From: an uncultured Dorea sp.
Lineage (GTDB): Bacteria > Bacillota_A > Clostridia > Lachnospirales > Lachnospiraceae
NCBI GenBank assembly: GCA_910578865.1
Contig: CAJTRM010000005.1
Location: 1 to 64,000 of the forward strand
Direction: 5' to 3'
DNA length: 64,000 nt
In this document: positions 52,645 through 61,260 of the stretch, one piece after another
How positions within the stretch are numbered: the stretch's first letter is position 1
Layout: every line of letters begins with the position of its first letter
The notes under the pieces: model-generated
Databases searched by the model: none
What the model saw: only the letters and a program-made list of their open reading frames with translations
Told to the model about the DNA's origin: nothing
Translations under genes and position numbers: made by a program

Positions 52645-52673
52645 TGGACATTTGTGTTCATCTACAGTATAAT
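52645..52673 (+). promoter_or_regulatory. Promoter of the por operon
   Basis: TGGACA (52645-52650), a 17-bp spacer and TATAAT (52668-52673), about 37 bp before porC. Confidence 0.65.
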
Positions 52674-52709
52674 ACAGTTCAAATGTGATAAAGAAAGGAA
52701 AGACAAAGG

Positions 52710-53282
52710 ATGAGTAATCTTACAGAAATCAGATGGCATGGCCGTGGCGGCCAGGGGGCCAAGACGGCCGCACTGTTGCTGGCAGATGTAGCATTTCAGA
52801 CGGGGAAATATGTACAGGGCTTTCCGGAATACGGGCCGGAGCGTATGGGTGCGCCGATCACGGCGTACAATCGGATCAGTGATGTAAAAATCCGGGTACA
52901 TTCTAATATTTACGATCCACAGTATGTGGTCGTTGTGGATGAGTCTCTCCTAGAGGCAGTGGATGTGACCGGCGGACTGAAAAAGGACGGCGCCATCCTG
53001 GTCAATACACAGCGTACAAAGGAAGAGATCCTTCCGCATCTGAGGGGTTATGAGGGTGAGGTATATATTATTGATGCACATAAAGTGTCTATGGAAGCAA
53101 TGGGGAAATATTTTCCGAATACTCCCCTTCTTGCGGCAATTGTAAAAGTAGCAGGTATTATGGATGAAGAAACCTTCCTGAAAGAGATGAAGGCTTCTTT
53201 TATGCATAAATTTGCCAGCAAGCCGGAAGTAATCGACGGTAATATGAAGGCGCTTGAGATGGCGTTTAAGGAGGTGCACTAA
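52710..53282 (+). CDS. porC: 2-oxoacid:ferredoxin oxidoreductase gamma subunit
   Basis: 190 residues. EIRWHGRGGQGAKTAALLLA and GFPEYGPERMGAPITAYNRI are diagnostic of the gamma domain, which binds coenzyme A in pyruvate synthase. AAAGGA lies before the ATG. The ATG of porD overlaps its stop by 1 bp. Order gamma-delta-alpha-beta marks a four-subunit enzyme. Confidence 0.9.
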   Translation: MSNLTEIRWHGRGGQGAKTAALLLADVAFQTGKYVQGFPEYGPERMGAPITAYNRISDVKIRVHSNIYDPQYVVVVDESLLEAVDVTGGLKKDGAILVNTQRTKEEILPHLRGYEGEVYIIDAHKVSMEAMGKYFPNTPLLAAIVKVAGIMDEETFLKEMKASFMHKFASKPEVIDGNMKALEMAFKEVH

Positions 53283-53584
53283 TGGCTACAGATATCAGCA
53301 GATTAGGAGTAAAGGCGAACTGGAAGGATCTGACGGAAGGCATGGTGATTGCGGCGGCAGGTACGTCCAGAGAGTTTCATACCGGGGAATGGTCTGAGAC
53401 GAAACCGGAATTTATTGAGGATAAATGCAGACAGTGCCTGCTGTGCGTCCCGGTGTGCCCGGACAGCTGTATTCCGGTGAAGGATATGAAAAGAATGGAG
53501 TTTGACTATGATCACTGCAAGGGATGCGGCATCTGTGTGAAAGCATGCCCGTTCGGTGCGATTACGATGGAAGGAGTGGAATAA
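53282..53584 (+). CDS. porD: 2-oxoacid:ferredoxin oxidoreductase delta subunit (ferredoxin-like)
   Basis: 100 residues with two 4Fe-4S motifs: CRQCLLCVPVCPDSC and CKGCGICVKACPFG. It carries electrons from the thiamine site to ferredoxin. The start at 53282 abuts the porC stop. Its TAA is one base from the porA ATG. Confidence 0.93.
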   Translation: MATDISRLGVKANWKDLTEGMVIAAAGTSREFHTGEWSETKPEFIEDKCRQCLLCVPVCPDSCIPVKDMKRMEFDYDHCKGCGICVKACPFGAITMEGVE

Positions 53585-53585
53585 T

Positions 53586-54767
53586 ATGGGAAAAAGAGAA
53601 CGCTTATCAGGGAACGAAGCAGTTGCAATCGCTTTGAGACAGATTAACCCGGATGTATTTCCGGCCTTTCCGATCACGCCGTCAACAGAGATCCCGCAGT
53701 ATTTTGCCTCTTATGTGGCAAATGGACAGGTTGACACAGAATTTATCCCCGTGGAAAGCGAACACAGTTCTATGAGTGCGGCGATCGGCGCCTCTGCCGC
53801 CGGTGCAAGAAGCCTTACGGCTACTTCCTCCTGCGGACTTGCCTATATGTGGGAGGAATTATACATAGCGGCGTCCAACAGGCTTCCGCTGGCGCTGGCG
53901 CTTGTGAACCGTGCCCTGTCGGGCCCCATCAATATTAACTGCGACCACTCTGACAGTATGGGGGCGAGAGATTCCGGGTGGATCCAGATGTATGCAGAGA
54001 ATAATCAGGAGGCCTATGACAATATGGTACAGGCCTATCGGATCTCTGAACACAAGGATGTAAGACTTCCGATCATGATCTGCCAGGACGGATTTATTAC
54101 CAGCCATGCGGTAGAGAATATAGAACTGCTTGAGGATGAGGAAGTAAAAGAGTTTGTAGGGGAATATGAGCCGGAGAATTATCTGCTGAATCCGGATTGT
54201 CCGATGGCAGTAGGGCCGTATGCGATTACAGATTATTATATGGAGGCAAAACGTGCCCAGGCAGAGGGTATGAAACATGCCGTGCAGGTGGTGAAGGATG
54301 TGGCAAAGGAATTTGCGGCTCTTTCCGGAAGAGAGTACGGATTGTTTGAGGAATATTGCCTGGAAGATGCCGAGCGTGCCGTGGTTATGATCGGCTCTGC
54401 TGCAGGTACGACGAAGGATGCCGTTGATAAGCTGCGGGCAGACGGTGAGAAGGTGGGCCTGCTTAAGATCCGGCTGTTCCGTCCGTTTCCGGCAGAAGAG
54501 ATTGCAGAGGCTTTAAAGGGCGTAAAAGCAGTCGCTGTTATGGACAGGGCAGAAGGATATTCCAATCAGGGAGGACCGCTGGGAGCCGACATCATGTCAG
54601 CCTTATACCGTTTCCGGTCAGATGCCCTTCCGGTGAATTATGTCTATGGCCTTGGAGGACGGGACGTGCGCGTCGAAGATATGGAAGATGTATTTGCCGC
54701 CTTAAAGCAGATGATACAGGATCATGCCGCAGGTGAGACTTACCGGTATCTGGGAATTAGAGAATAG
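53586..54767 (+). CDS. porA: 2-oxoacid:ferredoxin oxidoreductase alpha subunit
   Basis: 393 residues from ATG 53586 (AAGGAGTGG upstream). PAFPITPSTEIPQYFASYVA, VESEHSSMSAAIGASAAGAR and GYSNQGGPLGADIMSALYRF belong to the alpha subunit of pyruvate, or closely related branched 2-ketoacid, oxidoreductases. The substrate cannot be settled by eye; pyruvate is the usual assignment in this order. Confidence 0.93.
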   Translation: MGKRERLSGNEAVAIALRQINPDVFPAFPITPSTEIPQYFASYVANGQVDTEFIPVESEHSSMSAAIGASAAGARSLTATSSCGLAYMWEELYIAASNRLPLALALVNRALSGPININCDHSDSMGARDSGWIQMYAENNQEAYDNMVQAYRISEHKDVRLPIMICQDGFITSHAVENIELLEDEEVKEFVGEYEPENYLLNPDCPMAVGPYAITDYYMEAKRAQAEGMKHAVQVVKDVAKEFAALSGREYGLFEEYCLEDAERAVVMIGSAAGTTKDAVDKLRADGEKVGLLKIRLFRPFPAEEIAEALKGVKAVAVMDRAEGYSNQGGPLGADIMSALYRFRSDALPVNYVYGLGGRDVRVEDMEDVFAALKQMIQDHAAGETYRYLGIRE

Positions 54768-54781
54768 GGAGGGCGCGAAAG

Positions 54782-55714
54782 ATGAGCTATAATTTTAAAG
54801 AGACAATGAACAAACCAGAGCGTCTTGCACCGGGGCACCGGATGTGCGCCGGCTGCGGAGGGACTATTGCAGTAAGGAATGTCCTGCGCGGGCTCCGGGA
54901 GGGGGATAAGGCAGTGATCGGCAATGCCACGGGCTGTCTGGAGGTATCGACATTTACCTATCCGTATACGGCCTGGGAGGACAGCTATATCCATAATGCA
55001 TTTGAGAATGCAGGGGCTACGTTAAGCGGTGTGGAGGGCGCTTATAAAGCGCTGAAAAGAAAAGGAAAATTAGACGAGACCTACAAATTCATTACCTTTG
55101 GCGGGGACGGCGGCACTTACGACATTGGTTTTCAGTCCCTGTCCGGCGCTATGGAGCGGAATCATGACATGGTCTATGTATGCTATGATAACGGCGCATA
55201 TATGAATACGGGTATCCAGCGTTCTTCTGCAACGCCGATGTACGCGGACACGACGACTACGCCGGTGGGCTCTTGCAGCAGCGGCAAGCCTCAGAACCGT
55301 AAGGATCTGGCCGCCGTGATCGCTGCCCACGATGTGCCGTATGTGGCTCAGACCACGTTTGTGCAGAATTTTAAAGATCTTCATATAAAATCGGAGAAAG
55401 CCATCTATACGCCGGGGGCTGCATTCCTCAATATCATGGCGCCCTGCCCGCGTGGATGGAGGTATGCGACGCCGGATATTATGGAAATCTGCAAACTTGG
55501 TGTTGAGACCTGTTACTGGCCGTTATTTGAGGTGGCAGAGGGAAAATGGATCCTGAATTATGAGCCGAAAAAGAAACTACCGATCGAGGAGTTCTTAAGG
55601 CCGCAGGGCAGATTTAAACATATGTTTAAAAAAGAGAACGAGTATTTGATTGAGGAGTTCCAGAAGGAAGTGGACCGGAGATGGGAAGAACTTCTGTTTA
55701 AATGCTCAAGATAA
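54782..55714 (+). CDS. porB: 2-oxoacid:ferredoxin oxidoreductase beta subunit
   Basis: 310 residues. The N-terminal RMCAGCGGTIAVRNVLRGL gives Cys22 and Cys25 of the 4Fe-4S cluster, and TFGGDGGTYDIGFQSLSGAM is the thiamine-diphosphate motif. GNATGCLEVSTFTYPYTAWE and APCPRGWRY follow. The subunit catalyses oxidative decarboxylation to acyl-CoA with PorA. Ends the operon. Confidence 0.93.
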   Translation: MSYNFKETMNKPERLAPGHRMCAGCGGTIAVRNVLRGLREGDKAVIGNATGCLEVSTFTYPYTAWEDSYIHNAFENAGATLSGVEGAYKALKRKGKLDETYKFITFGGDGGTYDIGFQSLSGAMERNHDMVYVCYDNGAYMNTGIQRSSATPMYADTTTTPVGSCSSGKPQNRKDLAAVIAAHDVPYVAQTTFVQNFKDLHIKSEKAIYTPGAAFLNIMAPCPRGWRYATPDIMEICKLGVETCYWPLFEVAEGKWILNYEPKKKLPIEEFLRPQGRFKHMFKKENEYLIEEFQKEVDRRWEELLFKCSR

Positions 55715-55738
55715 GAAAAGATTGGCGGGGTATAGTTC

Positions 55739-56860
55739 ATGAATAAGAAAGAGGTTTTGGAGATCCGCAAGCAGTTCACTCCTGAAAACTGTGCAATTAC
55801 ACGTATCTGCGGCTGCTATGTGGATCACGAGAAGGAAAAAAAGACAGAGATCAAGAGGGCATTTCTGTCCATGCCGGAGGAGGAAGCTTTTAAGTATTTT
55901 GACATTTTCCGGCATACATTGTCGGGAACTCTGGGCAAGAACCTGATGAATATGGAATTTCCCACAGAACAGGAGATGCCGGGGGGCACCCAGGAGTTTC
56001 TCATGAAGCTTAAGTCCAGCAGGCTGGAGGACGACCTGCTGATCGAGGAGTTTTATAATAGGGTAATTGAAAATTATGTCTATGCGGAAAACTATTATAT
56101 CATCCTGATTCATTCGGTTTACGACGTGCCGGGGAGATCTACGGACGGCCTGGAGATGTTTGATGCGTCGGAGGCTGTGTATGAGCACATCCTGTGCAGT
56201 ATATGCCCGGTGAATCTTACAAAGGCAGGGCTTACATACAATGTGGAGACCAATAATATCGAGGACCGCATCCGGGACTGGTTCGTGGAGGCTCCGGCAA
56301 TGGGATTCTTATTCCCTGCATTTAATGACCGCTCCAGCGACGTGCACAACATTCTGTACTACTCCAAAAAACCGGAGGAGCTGCAGTCTGATTTTATTGC
56401 AAACGTGCTTGGAAGCCAGATTCCTCTTACCGCGAAGGATCAGAAGACCACGTTTCAGGCAATCATCAGTGATACGCTGGGAGAGGCATGTGATTATGAG
56501 GTGGTTCGCAGTATCCATGACAATCTAAATGAAATGATCGAGGAAGCCAGTGATTCTCCGGATCCTCTGGAACTTGCGAGGCCTGATATGAAAAGGCTTC
56601 TGGAAAGAAGCGGTGTGCCGAAGGAGAAGATGGAAACTTTTGATCAGGGATTTGAGGAGATGATGGGAGAGAAGAAGACTCTTCTTGCATCTAACATTGC
56701 CAGCACCAGGACATTTCAGATTGAGACGCCGGATGTGATTGTAAAGGTAAACCCGGAACGGTCAGACCTCGTAGAGACGAGGGAGATTGACGGAAGGCGC
56801 TGCCTGGTGATTGCTATTGACGACCATCTGGAAGTGAATGGAATCGAGGTACACAGATAA
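55739..56860 (+). CDS. DUF4317-family protein
   Basis: 373 residues. The opening MNKKEVLEIRKQFTPENCAI, TRICGCYVDHEKEKK and the middle CPVNLTKAGLTYNVETNNIE are the DUF4317 signature, a family found almost only in Clostridia and of unknown role. No signal peptide or TM segment. It begins 24 bp after porB and may be cotranscribed with it. Followed by a palindromic element and tRNA-Leu. Confidence 0.9.
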   Translation: MNKKEVLEIRKQFTPENCAITRICGCYVDHEKEKKTEIKRAFLSMPEEEAFKYFDIFRHTLSGTLGKNLMNMEFPTEQEMPGGTQEFLMKLKSSRLEDDLLIEEFYNRVIENYVYAENYYIILIHSVYDVPGRSTDGLEMFDASEAVYEHILCSICPVNLTKAGLTYNVETNNIEDRIRDWFVEAPAMGFLFPAFNDRSSDVHNILYYSKKPEELQSDFIANVLGSQIPLTAKDQKTTFQAIISDTLGEACDYEVVRSIHDNLNEMIEEASDSPDPLELARPDMKRLLERSGVPKEKMETFDQGFEEMMGEKKTLLASNIASTRTFQIETPDVIVKVNPERSDLVETREIDGRRCLVIAIDDHLEVNGIEVHR

Positions 56861-56918
56861 AAGGAGCTTTTTCGGCTGCAGGGCTGCGCGGGGCAGATGA
56901 ATGCAGAAAGAAAAAAGA

Positions 56919-57079
56919 TAACAGTTCAGCCTACGCCATTCGCAAAACCGCACATACGTGCTTTTCGTTGCTTTGCAACTCTTTTTGCTCATAATCAGGC
57001 GCTCCGCTCATAGGCAATATAACGTGTTCATTCATGCAAGCATGATTCACACGTTATATTGCCTATGTCTGAACTGTTA
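56919..57079. repeat. Nested palindromic element
   Basis: TAACAGTTCAG (56919-56929) and CTGAACTGTTA (57069-57079) are exact inverted ends of a 161-bp block. Inside its right part CATAGGCAATATAACGTGT (57009-57027) pairs perfectly with ACACGTTATATTGCCTATG (57049-57067), and the loop holds CATGC/GCATG. No gene or T-tract. It is a MITE-like or structured-RNA candidate. Confidence 0.65.
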
Positions 57080-57111
57080 CGAAAAAAAGTGCGGAAAAAG
57101 AAAAAAAGTAT

Positions 57112-57140
57112 TTGCCAAATGTGATATTCTGTGATAAAAT
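57112..57140 (+). promoter_or_regulatory. Promoter of tRNA-Leu
   Basis: TTGCCA (57112-57117), a 17-bp spacer and TAAAAT (57135-57140), 12 bp before the tRNA. Confidence 0.6.
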
Positions 57141-57151
57141 ATCATTTGTCA

Positions 57152-57234
57152 GCGGAGATGGCGGAATGGCAGACGCGCTAGATTCAGGTTCTAGTGGGAG
57201 TTATCCTGTGAGGGTTCAAGTCCCTTTCTCCGCA
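57152..57234 (+). tRNA. tRNA-Leu(CAG)
   Basis: Acceptor GCGGAGA pairs with TCTCCGC, the anticodon stem CTAGA/TCTAG encloses TTCAGGT (anticodon CAG), a long class II variable arm and T-arm GAGGGTTCAAGTCCCTT follow. Discriminator A. CCA is not encoded. Confidence 0.95.
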
Positions 57235-57245
57235 CTTCTTATATG

Positions 57246-57281
57246 AAAACGGGAATCCTTGTGATGAAGGATTCCCGTTTT
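57246..57281. terminator. Terminator after tRNA-Leu
   Basis: AAAACGGGAATCCTT and AAGGATTCCCGTTTT form a 15-bp stem around GTGATG; read in the other direction it also terminates the gene at 57317. Confidence 0.85.
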
Positions 57282-57316
57282 ACTTTTCATACATAAGGCT
57301 GTACAGAGAAGATGTC

Positions 57317-58441
57317 TTATGGAGAACTTAACCAGGATACTTTTACCTCGTCGTCCTCTTCTTCCAACGATACCATGCAGGTAGAATCTTTATTCCAGCT
57401 GTAGATGTTATCCTGCTGGCTGTCTTCTTTGCCGTATTTGGCCCTAAGTCCATTTAAGATGTCGCCTGTAAGCGTTTCATTCGGATTTTCTGTTTTCCAC
57501 GATATGTAAAAGATCCGCCCGTTCAGTTCGTTATAATCGAGATCTCCTTCTGTACCGCATATTGTCGCGGTATCTCGGTAGAAGCCGGCAGTGGCTAATT
57601 TGCTATCCACGGTCTCAGGCAGTTGATCGCCGGACTGATTTAAATAAATATCAAAAGCAAACATATCGTCAATAGAATTCCCGTTTGCATCGTACAAAGG
57701 AACCGGCTTTTTCCCGGGAATGACCGCCTCCATCGTCTTATAGGATGCGATATACGCATCTGTCTTGTCTTTTTTTGCAGTACCGAATGATGTGTAATTC
57801 CCCTCCGGCGACAAGGCCAGGTCGGTCAATCCGTTAAAAGCAGCGTTCAGCTCTAACGCAACATCGTAAGCTTTGCTCAGTTCCGCAGGACAGGACTGCA
57901 GGTTTTGGATGTAAGTGTCTACTTTATCCTGTGTTTTCCGTATGGATGTTACTTTTTCCTGTATTTCAGCATCTGCATATACCCGCTGTATTGCCTCGTT
58001 GAAATCGGCTGCCCCTGAAACGTATTTTTCTGTCTCGGCAGACGGGGTTTCAAATATGGAATCCTTCCACACGTTCAGAACCAAAACGCATACGGATTCT
58101 GCCTCACTTGCCCCGGAAAATGAAGTGGAATAAAGCAGATTCAGGTCAGTGATAAAAGAATTGTAGGATTCAATCTCGGCCTTTTCTGCTTCCTGCTGTG
58201 CAATTTTCTGCCGCAGTGCCTCTTCCCGCTCCACCTTTTCCTTATGCTTCAGGTAAAGGGTTATGCCGGTGATCAGTGCAAGGATCACAAGGATTACCCC
58301 GCCTATCAGGAGCCCTTTTTTTCTTTTCGGCCCCTTGGGGGGAATTGTGCTGCCAAAATTCTGGAATTCCCCTGGCGGGGGATTGTTTCCAGGATAAGCG
58401 TTTGCTGTTGCACCAGCGTTTGTGTTTTGTGTTTCGTTCAT
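57317..58441 (-). CDS. Single-TM membrane protein of unknown function
   Basis: 374 residues from ATG 58441, which has GAGGAGGG upstream. A proline- and asparagine-rich cytosolic start (1-40), one TM segment (43-64: GLLIGGVILVILALITGITL), a charged coiled-coil (about 66-95) and an extracytoplasmic domain of about 270 residues. No lipobox. The tail has several acidic runs (EEEDDEVKVSW). Function not recognised; the layout matches clostridial membrane proteins of the DUF4190- or SHOCT-linked kind only in overall shape. Confidence 0.8.
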   Translation of the reverse strand: MNETQNTNAGATANAYPGNNPPPGEFQNFGSTIPPKGPKRKKGLLIGGVILVILALITGITLYLKHKEKVEREEALRQKIAQQEAEKAEIESYNSFITDLNLLYSTSFSGASEAESVCVLVLNVWKDSIFETPSAETEKYVSGAADFNEAIQRVYADAEIQEKVTSIRKTQDKVDTYIQNLQSCPAELSKAYDVALELNAAFNGLTDLALSPEGNYTSFGTAKKDKTDAYIASYKTMEAVIPGKKPVPLYDANGNSIDDMFAFDIYLNQSGDQLPETVDSKLATAGFYRDTATICGTEGDLDYNELNGRIFYISWKTENPNETLTGDILNGLRAKYGKEDSQQDNIYSWNKDSTCMVSLEEEDDEVKVSWLSSP

Positions 58442-58591
58442 GATATGCCCTCCTCGTTTGTAGATTTTATACAATCTAACTAAATATTAGTATATGCTTT
58501 TTGGTAAATATAATCAATGGCGAGTGTCGTGATGTGTCGAAAGTCGTCAGTGAATTTGGTGATATACTGTTAGAGTCACGTATATAATTAA

Positions 58592-59500
58592 TCAGTAAAA
58601 AGATAATGTATCGATTTTCTTTGAAAATTCATCTGCACAGATGGGGCCGGCAAGTACCTCCCGGCTGACATACAGAGATTTGTTGGGGCGTGTAGACAGA
58701 GACCATTTTACAAGGGTCAGGCATCGGTGGATAATCTCGATACATGTGATACAGCGGGGATGTACACAGCTCCCGGTGTTAAAATAGGGTGAACCTGCAC
58801 TGCCGAGCATGGGCCGATGAGTGTGGCCGGTGATCAGAATACAGTCCTTTTGTTCTGCCCAGGAGGACAACTCATATTCAATACGCTTTTTCTTGCTGTT
58901 ATTTTTAGCGGCGCTGGTAGGGTCGAGAAACCCGATGTTTTCAAGAGGCTGCCACAGATATCGCACAAGAAACCGGGAGAATTTCCATAGTATACTATTG
59001 AAAAAATCGGCTTGATGCCCATGTGTAAGATAAATATCCTTTTTTCCCTGACAATCACTTAATATAATTCCGGAATAAAATATGATTCCGGGGAACAATT
59101 CTTCTTCATGACATGTGCTGCAGGGATATGTGTTGTAGTAGGAGGCAGCAAAAGAAGGCTGCTTTTTAACCATATCGTGATTTCCGTAGATCATATACAG
59201 TCTGTTTTGCTCGTAGAACTTTGACAGCAGCCAGAAGGCATTATTATGGATTTGCTTAATCTGGTCAAGTGAGCGGTTTTCCCACAGTTCATCTCCGTCT
59301 CCCAGTTCAATACAGGTGAAAGAATGGTCATAATAATGTTGCATTGCTGCAAAATATAGATTCTGATTTTTTAAAAAATTATCCGAGGAGGTTCCGGTTC
59401 CGCGGTGGCAGTCGCTGACTAGAATGTATCTGGAGTCAGCAGAAAGAGGCAGGACCGGAACATTTTCAAAAGCCCGGTTCAGGCGGGTTTGAATACTCAT
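58592..59500 (-). CDS. Calcineurin-like metallophosphoesterase
   Basis: 302 residues. All metal motifs are intact: YILVSDCHRG (DxH, 30-32), ELGDGDELWE (GD), YGNHD (GNHD), LTHGHQADF (H) and ITGHTHRP (GHTH). The order and length resemble UDP-diacylglucosamine-type and related phosphoesterases, but Gram-positive members have unknown substrates. It follows the DUF4474 gene by 5 bp on the same strand, so they form an operon. Confidence 0.88.
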   Translation of the reverse strand: MSIQTRLNRAFENVPVLPLSADSRYILVSDCHRGTGTSSDNFLKNQNLYFAAMQHYYDHSFTCIELGDGDELWENRSLDQIKQIHNNAFWLLSKFYEQNRLYMIYGNHDMVKKQPSFAASYYNTYPCSTCHEEELFPGIIFYSGIILSDCQGKKDIYLTHGHQADFFNSILWKFSRFLVRYLWQPLENIGFLDPTSAAKNNSKKKRIEYELSSWAEQKDCILITGHTHRPMLGSAGSPYFNTGSCVHPRCITCIEIIHRCLTLVKWSLSTRPNKSLYVSREVLAGPICADEFSKKIDTLSFY

Positions 59501-59505
59501 AAAAA

Positions 59506-60411
59506 TTACTTCCTTTTTTTCCTTCTTTTCTTTTTAATATTCCGTACGCGTACCATATGACGGAATGCGAAAGGCATATATTCATACAAATATAGTAATC
59601 GGTCAAGTGTAAAGCAGAAGGGCCTTGTCGCCCACTTGTAAAGCTTTAAAAACAGTCGGTTCTTCCACTGGGCAAAGGCGCATAAAAGCAGACGGGGCAG
59701 AGACGGGCGGTTGGTAAGCGGAGTATCAAAGGTAAAGGAAACAGCCGCGGCGCATACGGAAATATATTTCCGGTCATAACCCGCATTCAGCAGGCCCTCG
59801 ACAAAAGCATCGCACATACTCACAGTAGGGAAGGAGATACTGTATTTTACACACAGCTGTTCCGGCTCTGCGTAATTCCCCATGGAAAATGCGGTCAGCC
59901 ACCAGTGTTCTCTGCATATCTGCAGGCAGGTATTTCCATCCTTTAATAAAGTCAGTGCAAATTCCGGAAGTTCATCATCTCTGACGCTGTGAAACAGGGC
60001 GGAGGAACGTTCATACTCTGAAAGCAGGCGGTCGGCTTTGTAGATGCCGATCTCAGCGCCCATATTTATTCCGTATTGTCCTTTCCAGAACTCAATCAGC
60101 CAGGTACAGCCGTGATAGTCAAAATAAATGGGTTCACAGTCAAAAACAATATTAAAATGAGGGGCGCTCTTATCATAGAGTCCGCAATACCCGTACTCTC
60201 TCTGCCATGCAGTCAGGCAGGAAGTGAACATATCCTGGGATAGTATATACTGAAAACCAAAAGGGCCGGTCAGACGGTTGAGCCGGTTCATTTTATCTAT
60301 AGGAGACATACATCGGATCTTCTTTATAATACATTTCCGGCGGAAGCAGAACAGGAATGAGAGTACGATAAGAACAAATATGATAATGGGTATTATAAGG
60401 TACATAATCAT
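59506..60411 (-). CDS. DUF4474-type membrane-anchored protein
   Basis: 301 residues. One N-terminal TM segment (about 3-24) precedes a soluble domain with LTGPFGFQYILSQDMFTSCL, WQREYGYCGLYDKSAPHFN and FWKGQYGINMGAEIGIYK, the DUF4474 signature. The C-terminus is basic (KKKRRKKRK). The family is clostridial with unknown role. It is the first gene of a pair with the metallophosphoesterase, so the two may process an envelope phosphate substrate together; that is inference. Confidence 0.8.
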   Translation of the reverse strand: MIMYLIIPIIIFVLIVLSFLFCFRRKCIIKKIRCMSPIDKMNRLNRLTGPFGFQYILSQDMFTSCLTAWQREYGYCGLYDKSAPHFNIVFDCEPIYFDYHGCTWLIEFWKGQYGINMGAEIGIYKADRLLSEYERSSALFHSVRDDELPEFALTLLKDGNTCLQICREHWWLTAFSMGNYAEPEQLCVKYSISFPTVSMCDAFVEGLLNAGYDRKYISVCAAAVSFTFDTPLTNRPSLPRLLLCAFAQWKNRLFLKLYKWATRPFCFTLDRLLYLYEYMPFAFRHMVRVRNIKKKRRKKRK

Positions 60412-60493
60412 TACTCTTTCTTTATAAAATCAGTTACAGTATAGTATGCATTCCTGTCTGATTTGGTGTAGGGGAAAGACGGGCAAATTAGAG

Positions 60494-60522
60494 TTGTAAA
60501 CCGCGGAAAACATAAGTATAAT
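60494..60522 (+). promoter_or_regulatory. Promoter of sdaAB-sdaAA
   Basis: TTGTAA (60494-60499), a 17-bp spacer and TATAAT (60517-60522), 45 bp before sdaAB. Confidence 0.7.
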
Positions 60523-60566
60523 AGAAATAGATATGTGTCAAAAAAAGAAAAAGAGAGGGTAAAGAA

Positions 60567-61238
60567 ATGGGAAACATATTTGACATTTTAGGACCAGTTA
60601 TGGTAGGCCCGTCCAGTTCCCACACGGCAGGGGCAGCCCGGATCGGGTTAATCGCCAGACAGCTCTTTGGAAGACAGCCTGAAAAAGCAACAGTGTACCT
60701 TCACGGTTCCTTTGCTGCCACGGGGAAGGGGCATGGGACTGACAAAGCGCTGATCGCAGGACTTTTGGGGATGCTGCCGGATGACATGCGTATTCCCCAC
60801 AGCTTTGAGATCGCAGATGAAGAGGGAATGGAATTTACAATTTCAAACAAGGATATCAAAGAGGCGCACCCCAATACAGCCCAGGTAGTAATGGAAGCAG
60901 CAGGTGTCCCGGTCATGAAGATCCAGGCCCATTCGATCGGCGGAGGAAGAATCAAGGTGTGCAAGCTGGATGGGATTGATGTGAATTTCAGCGGAGAGAG
61001 TTATACATTGATTATCCGTAATGTGGACGAGCCGGGCAGGATCATGGATGTATCGGCAGCACTTACAGACGCATCCATCAATATTGCCACAATGCAGGTG
61101 TTCCGGGATAAAAGGGGCGGCTCAGCGGTAATGGTAGTAGAGACGGATCAGGTGGTTCCGCAGAAAGCGATTGACGATCTGGAGAGTAAACCGGGGATCA
61201 TCCGGGTAAAATTCCTGAATCCAAATGGAACAGAGTAA
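60567..61238 (+). CDS. sdaAB: L-serine ammonia-lyase, iron-sulfur-dependent, beta subunit
   Basis: 223 residues. FDILGPVMVGPSSSHTAGAA is the family signature, KGHGTDKALIAGLLG and IGGGRIKVCKLDG follow, and an ACT domain closes the protein (about 150-220). With the alpha subunit 22 bp downstream it deaminates serine to pyruvate. AGAGGG lies before the ATG. Confidence 0.95.
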   Translation: MGNIFDILGPVMVGPSSSHTAGAARIGLIARQLFGRQPEKATVYLHGSFAATGKGHGTDKALIAGLLGMLPDDMRIPHSFEIADEEGMEFTISNKDIKEAHPNTAQVVMEAAGVPVMKIQAHSIGGGRIKVCKLDGIDVNFSGESYTLIIRNVDEPGRIMDVSAALTDASINIATMQVFRDKRGGSAVMVVETDQVVPQKAIDDLESKPGIIRVKFLNPNGTE

Positions 61239-61260
61239 GAAGTGGAGGTTATAAAGGCGT

